Assembly (NCBI GenBank): GCA_934481375.1
Contig: CAKSPN010000112.1
Location: 1-6,270, forward strand
Source of the DNA: an uncultured Clostridia bacterium
GTDB lineage: Bacteria; Bacillota; Clostridia; UBA1381
Direction of reading: 5' to 3'
DNA: 6,270 nt
The translations under genes and the position numbers were made by a program. The notes under the pieces were generated by a model, which worked only from the letters and a program-made list of their open reading frames with translations, was not told the DNA's origin and searched no databases. Within the stretch, counting starts at the first letter, position 1, and every line of letters begins with the position of its first letter. This document shows positions 4,601 to 6,270 of the stretch, one piece after another.

Positions 4601-6270
4601 AAAACGGAAGTGATTTCCGGAAGTAACAAAATAACAACAACCAATACCTATGATTATCTTGACCGCCTTATCACATCGACGGACGCAATGGGTAATACAA
4701 CAACTTACGAATATGATGTACTCGGCAATCTTGTAAAGATAACCGATCCCAAATCAAAAAGCGAAACGTCGGTGTACGATATGGCAGGCAGAAAAATAAG
4801 CCAAACCGATAAAAACGGAAAAACAACAACGTATACGTATGATAAGCTCGGCAGAAATATTAAAACGGAATTCCCGATTTTGGAGGAAACCGCTCAGACT
4901 CTGCAGTATTACGATAAAAACTCAAACCTTGTAAAGAGCAAGGTTAAAAAAGAACTTCTTGTTGAACTTTGCTATATCGAATCCTACTACAGCTATGATA
5001 ATATGAATAGAGTTGTATGGAAAAAGGAAAAGGGAATACCGGTGAGGTATAGCTATGATTTGGCAGGAAGAACAACGCAGATGACAGTAGGCATGGAAAG
5101 GGCGGAGGAAGAAATTCCGGAGAACGCAAAAACAAATTCGTATGAATATGATATGTTCGGGAATTTGAAAAAAATAACCGACGGTCTCGGCAACAGCGAG
5201 GAATATGTAAATTATATTGACGGCACACAAAAAAGCAAAACCGACAAAAACGGAAACGTTATAGAAAATGTTTACGGCGTGTTCGGCTTAAAGGAACGTT
5301 CCTGCGGAGAAATAAGCGAAATAACTGCGTATGACGGAATAGGCAGAATTACCGGAAAAGCAAGCTATAACGGAGACGCGCTTGATGATGAAATATTGTA
5401 TTCATATGACAATTTCGGCAGACTTGTTTCAGAAACGAATAATGGGGTAATAAATAATTATACGTATAATGCAAATTCTGCCGTAACGGGACATACCGTC
5501 CTGAAGAATAATACAGAGATGATGTCAGACTCGTATACATATGATAATCTCGGACGTGTAACACAAAAAGTGTCCGACGGAGTAACTTCGTCATATGCAT
5601 ATGACGATAACGGAAAACTCACGTCAAAGCAGGTCGGCGGAATAACAACGGAAATAGCATATAATAATGCCGGACTGCCGTCAAGTATGGTGAATAAGCG
5701 TGGCGAAACCATTCTTAATAGCTTTGCATATGGCTACGATTATGCCGGAAACCGAATATCCGAAATCGATTCCGTTTCAGAAAGATCAGCATTATATACA
5801 TATGAGAGGGATGGACGCATTTATACCGAAACCATAGAAGAAAATGGAATAGACAGAAGATATGGGCGATACATATATGATCAAGCTGGAAATAGATATG
5901 CACAACAAATCCGTAATAGAATGACAACATATGAATTCAATGAAGCTAACCATCTTACATATCATTCAGACTTTGAGTGGGATTACGATGGTTATTCGGA
6001 AAATGCAAGTAAGAACTATGCACATGATAATAATGGAAACCTTATCTCAAAGCATACCGAGGGTAATGAAAATATGGGTATGGATGCAGAAACGGAAACA
6101 TATACGTATGATGTTTTCAATCGCCTTACGGGCTATCGGAAAAATGACGAGCCGCAGGTAAGCTATACTTATCGTGCCGACGGCAAGCGAAAAAGTAAAA
6201 TCGTAAACGGCGTTGAAACGGAGTTTGTCTGGGACGGCGATAATATGATAATGTCCGGAACGGAAAAGTA
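1604..6270 (+). CDS. Giant secreted RHS/YD-repeat protein, 3' end outside window
   Basis: This belongs to the RHS/YD-repeat superfamily (WapA, Rhs and teneurin-like shells). In characterised members the repeats form a hollow beta shell around a variable C-terminal domain, often a contact-dependent toxin. Translation is unbroken for 1,555 complete codons with no stop by the right edge. Order: Sec signal peptide (1-28); acidic linker (29-86); entry module with DLTIPG at 134-139, RRVY at 148-151 and LGNGW at 281-285; FRDIDG at 318-323; first YD-like unit at 413-432; degenerate YD region with an EF-hand-like loop at 772-783; dense YD array from 824 onward. The last residues (YRADGKRKSK from 1523, WDGDN from 1543) resemble the approach to the RHS-associated core. 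No wall-binding domain, PAAR domain or toxin domain is visible. It is probably exported to the cell surface or medium; the toxin role is inference only. It has its own promoter and stands alone in the visible sequence. Confidence 0.93.
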   Translation, partial: MRKGLHLILAAIITTGSFSGIMPLTVRAETDTEEFGVYYDFDPEATQEPYEYTPIEQEDEVINGQVYFPKEDGEDKPSGENKPMRASSSSANTALWNSLLADQFGEKYLSPYAGRKDGQNITGDTNRLTIEETDLTIPGKNGMDVNIRRVYDNQYYNTSYYGYNGSAAKVYSYRYIYEFAASTGTTVYIGFATQDEFYIDMCGKEFVVGRLPASPASEFMGDDGEWHPYYLYETVRRYKSSAEGITLTNTSELPYVRDPYDEKEETYKISSRKLLPNRSTLGNGWTLLLPEASMDRYEYDKYKYTDYTDYNLDYVCTFRDIDGNINTFDYYPYFREYKNETKTVYRPGFSGTSNMYLTFESYYEPHYLDEEQTVKYNFIVHDSRGIDYYMYSRYMETNPTKAYHHIYLSALSDNYGNTIKYEYDENYKLTKIIDTYGREITCNMVGNNKYISYYDSEAGATRTISYDLETLPASALDNDSLIKQKNVKRFKVTNANGETTIYDAREAESMCYYSNQQSEELFKSAIVAELRTNTGIVDNYNIERIIYPSGAESRYKYTRLFKTNEQAKVACGRYAVQSAYDIIDGVVSNNREYSYGTSREYYDKQVRSSTSVDETNSSSNGSKRRLYTPYGQLSHFSESGYMISPSKSYTYNGYLLKQSTEGDGITSQGKKYTYRAYFPDLLEDVTIDDKRKISYVYWTNDRGVSGIPSRINVQYKSGYSFVTDYSIVTTLTEDKKAVEYERVIKNNLIKSQKKYEYNSEGERIREYVWTGDTNGDGALDENDEVIVYNTTNALTDNNSRRTIEYIENVTDADGLDTGTVSAQYDFDTLGNPVKRTDPLGNVTQIQYDAVSRPVKYTFANGAERTVEYTPTGEYAILTDETGRKIKYTYDEMGKETGKYLYNGDTEILLESRIYDAAERLAEKHTYKKTLSDTDLHIKEKYTYDASGKLLKTETYENDTLVYTDNISYTFGAKTTSRVGADGTVSADTKEYYDNNKNVIKTEVISGSNKITTTNTYDYLDRLITSTDAMGNTTTYEYDVLGNLVKITDPKSKSETSVYDMAGRKISQTDKNGKTTTYTYDKLGRNIKTEFPILEETAQTLQYYDKNSNLVKSKVKKELLVELCYIESYYSYDNMNRVVWKKEKGIPVRYSYDLAGRTTQMTVGMERAEEEIPENAKTNSYEYDMFGNLKKITDGLGNSEEYVNYIDGTQKSKTDKNGNVIENVYGVFGLKERSCGEISEITAYDGIGRITGKASYNGDALDDEILYSYDNFGRLVSETNNGVINNYTYNANSAVTGHTVLKNNTEMMSDSYTYDNLGRVTQKVSDGVTSSYAYDDNGKLTSKQVGGITTEIAYNNAGLPSSMVNKRGETILNSFAYGYDYAGNRISEIDSVSERSALYTYERDGRIYTETIEENGIDRRYGRYIYDQAGNRYAQQIRNRMTTYEFNEANHLTYHSDFEWDYDGYSENASKNYAHDNNGNLISKHTEGNENMGMDAETETYTYDVFNRLTGYRKNDEPQVSYTYRADGKRKSKIVNGVETEFVWDGDNMIMSGTEK
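2003..2458 (+). other. RHS entry module (residues 134-285)
   Basis: The module opens with DLTIPGKNGMDVNI and an R-x-Y element (RRVY, 148-151), and closes with LGNGW (281-285). Many secreted RHS proteins share this layout just before the repeats: a 'D-L-x-x-P-G-x-x-G' strand, an 'R-x-Y' strand and an 'L-G-x-G-W' strand, as in the DUF6531-type region. The roughly 130 residues between the two ends are Tyr-rich and probably beta; I do not recognise a named domain in them. Confidence 0.6.
3917..3952 (+). other. EF-hand / dockerin-like calcium loop (residues 772-783)
   Basis: The 12-residue loop DTNGDGALDEND has Asp/Asn at positions 1, 3, 5, 9 and 12 and Gly at 6, matching the calcium-coordinating pattern of EF-hand and dockerin loops. 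It is a single copy, whereas dockerins normally have two. It sits between a degenerate YD unit (KKYEYNSEGERI) and the start of the dense array, so a structural calcium site in the shell is more likely than a dockerin. Calcium binding is inferred, not shown. Confidence 0.6.
4073..6270 (+). repeat. Dense YD-repeat array (residue 824 to window end)
   Basis: Units follow the pattern Y-D-x-x-G-R/N-L/V, commonly about 20-21 residues apart. Tyr of the YD pair falls at residues 824, 847, 889, 914, 943, 992, 1016, 1037, 1058, 1079, 1103, 1131, 1151, 1182, 1243, 1268, 1313, 1333, 1378, 1425 and 1502. Degenerate units with YN, YE, YG, YR or HD occur at 1224, 1288, 1353, 1400, 1474 and 1523. Linkers often read T-D-x-x-G-N/K-T-T. 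This matches the RHS/YD repeat family and continues past the right edge. Confidence 0.9.
4649..4900 (+). repeat. Four YD repeats in exact 63-bp register
   Basis: YD pairs at residues 1016, 1037, 1058 and 1079 are exactly 21 residues apart, beginning YDYLDRL, YDVLGNL, YDMAGRK and YDKLGRN. Three full 63-bp units (4649-4837) are followed by a fourth. Their DNA sequences differ substantially, so this is protein-level periodicity, not a recent tandem duplication. Confidence 0.8.

Noticed and set aside
4649..4900. 63-bp periodicity that might suggest a CRISPR array or tandem repeat
   Set aside because: The DNA units are not identical and there is no constant repeat with variable spacers. The period is in frame and encodes YD repeats.
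4922..5230. 102-codon hydrophobic-looking minus-strand frame
   Set aside because: It is antisense to the YD array. Its Phe/Ile content comes from reversed Lys/Asn/Tyr codons, and a second overlapping antisense frame is equally open, which argues against either.

Overview
The window looks like chromosomal DNA from a low-to-mid GC Gram-positive bacterium, most likely a Clostridia-type member of the Bacillota. This is inferred from purine-rich GGAGG-type Shine-Dalgarno sites, heavy use of AGA/ATA/GGA codons, CCA-encoding tRNA genes, a YkvI-type membrane protein, and a Sec-exported YD-repeat protein with no sign of type VI secretion parts. No species can be named from the sequence alone.

Layout. 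Positions 1-258 hold three tRNA genes on the minus strand, read in the order Pro(UGG), Val(UAC), Asp(GUC). The Asp gene runs off the left edge. A good sigma-A-type promoter for the cluster sits at 295-323. Just upstream of it, also on the minus strand, is one membrane-protein gene (346-1395) of the YkvI family, which most likely starts at a GTG codon behind a GGAGG site. A divergent intergenic region (1396-1603) follows; it carries a clear extended -10 promoter reading right and only a weak candidate reading left.

The rest of the window (1604-6270) is one uninterrupted reading frame of 1,555 complete codons with no stop before the right edge. It encodes the N-terminal part of a giant secreted RHS/YD-repeat protein: signal peptide, acidic linker, an entry module typical of RHS shells, a degenerate YD region with one EF-hand-like calcium loop, then a dense array of about 20-residue YD repeats. 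The sequence ends where such proteins usually approach the RHS-associated core, so any variable C-terminal effector domain and any immunity gene would lie to the right, outside the window.

The three units (tRNA operon, transporter-like protein, RHS protein) show no functional link beyond proximity. The part most worth following is the RHS protein and its unseen C-terminus. Nothing visible here proves a new system.
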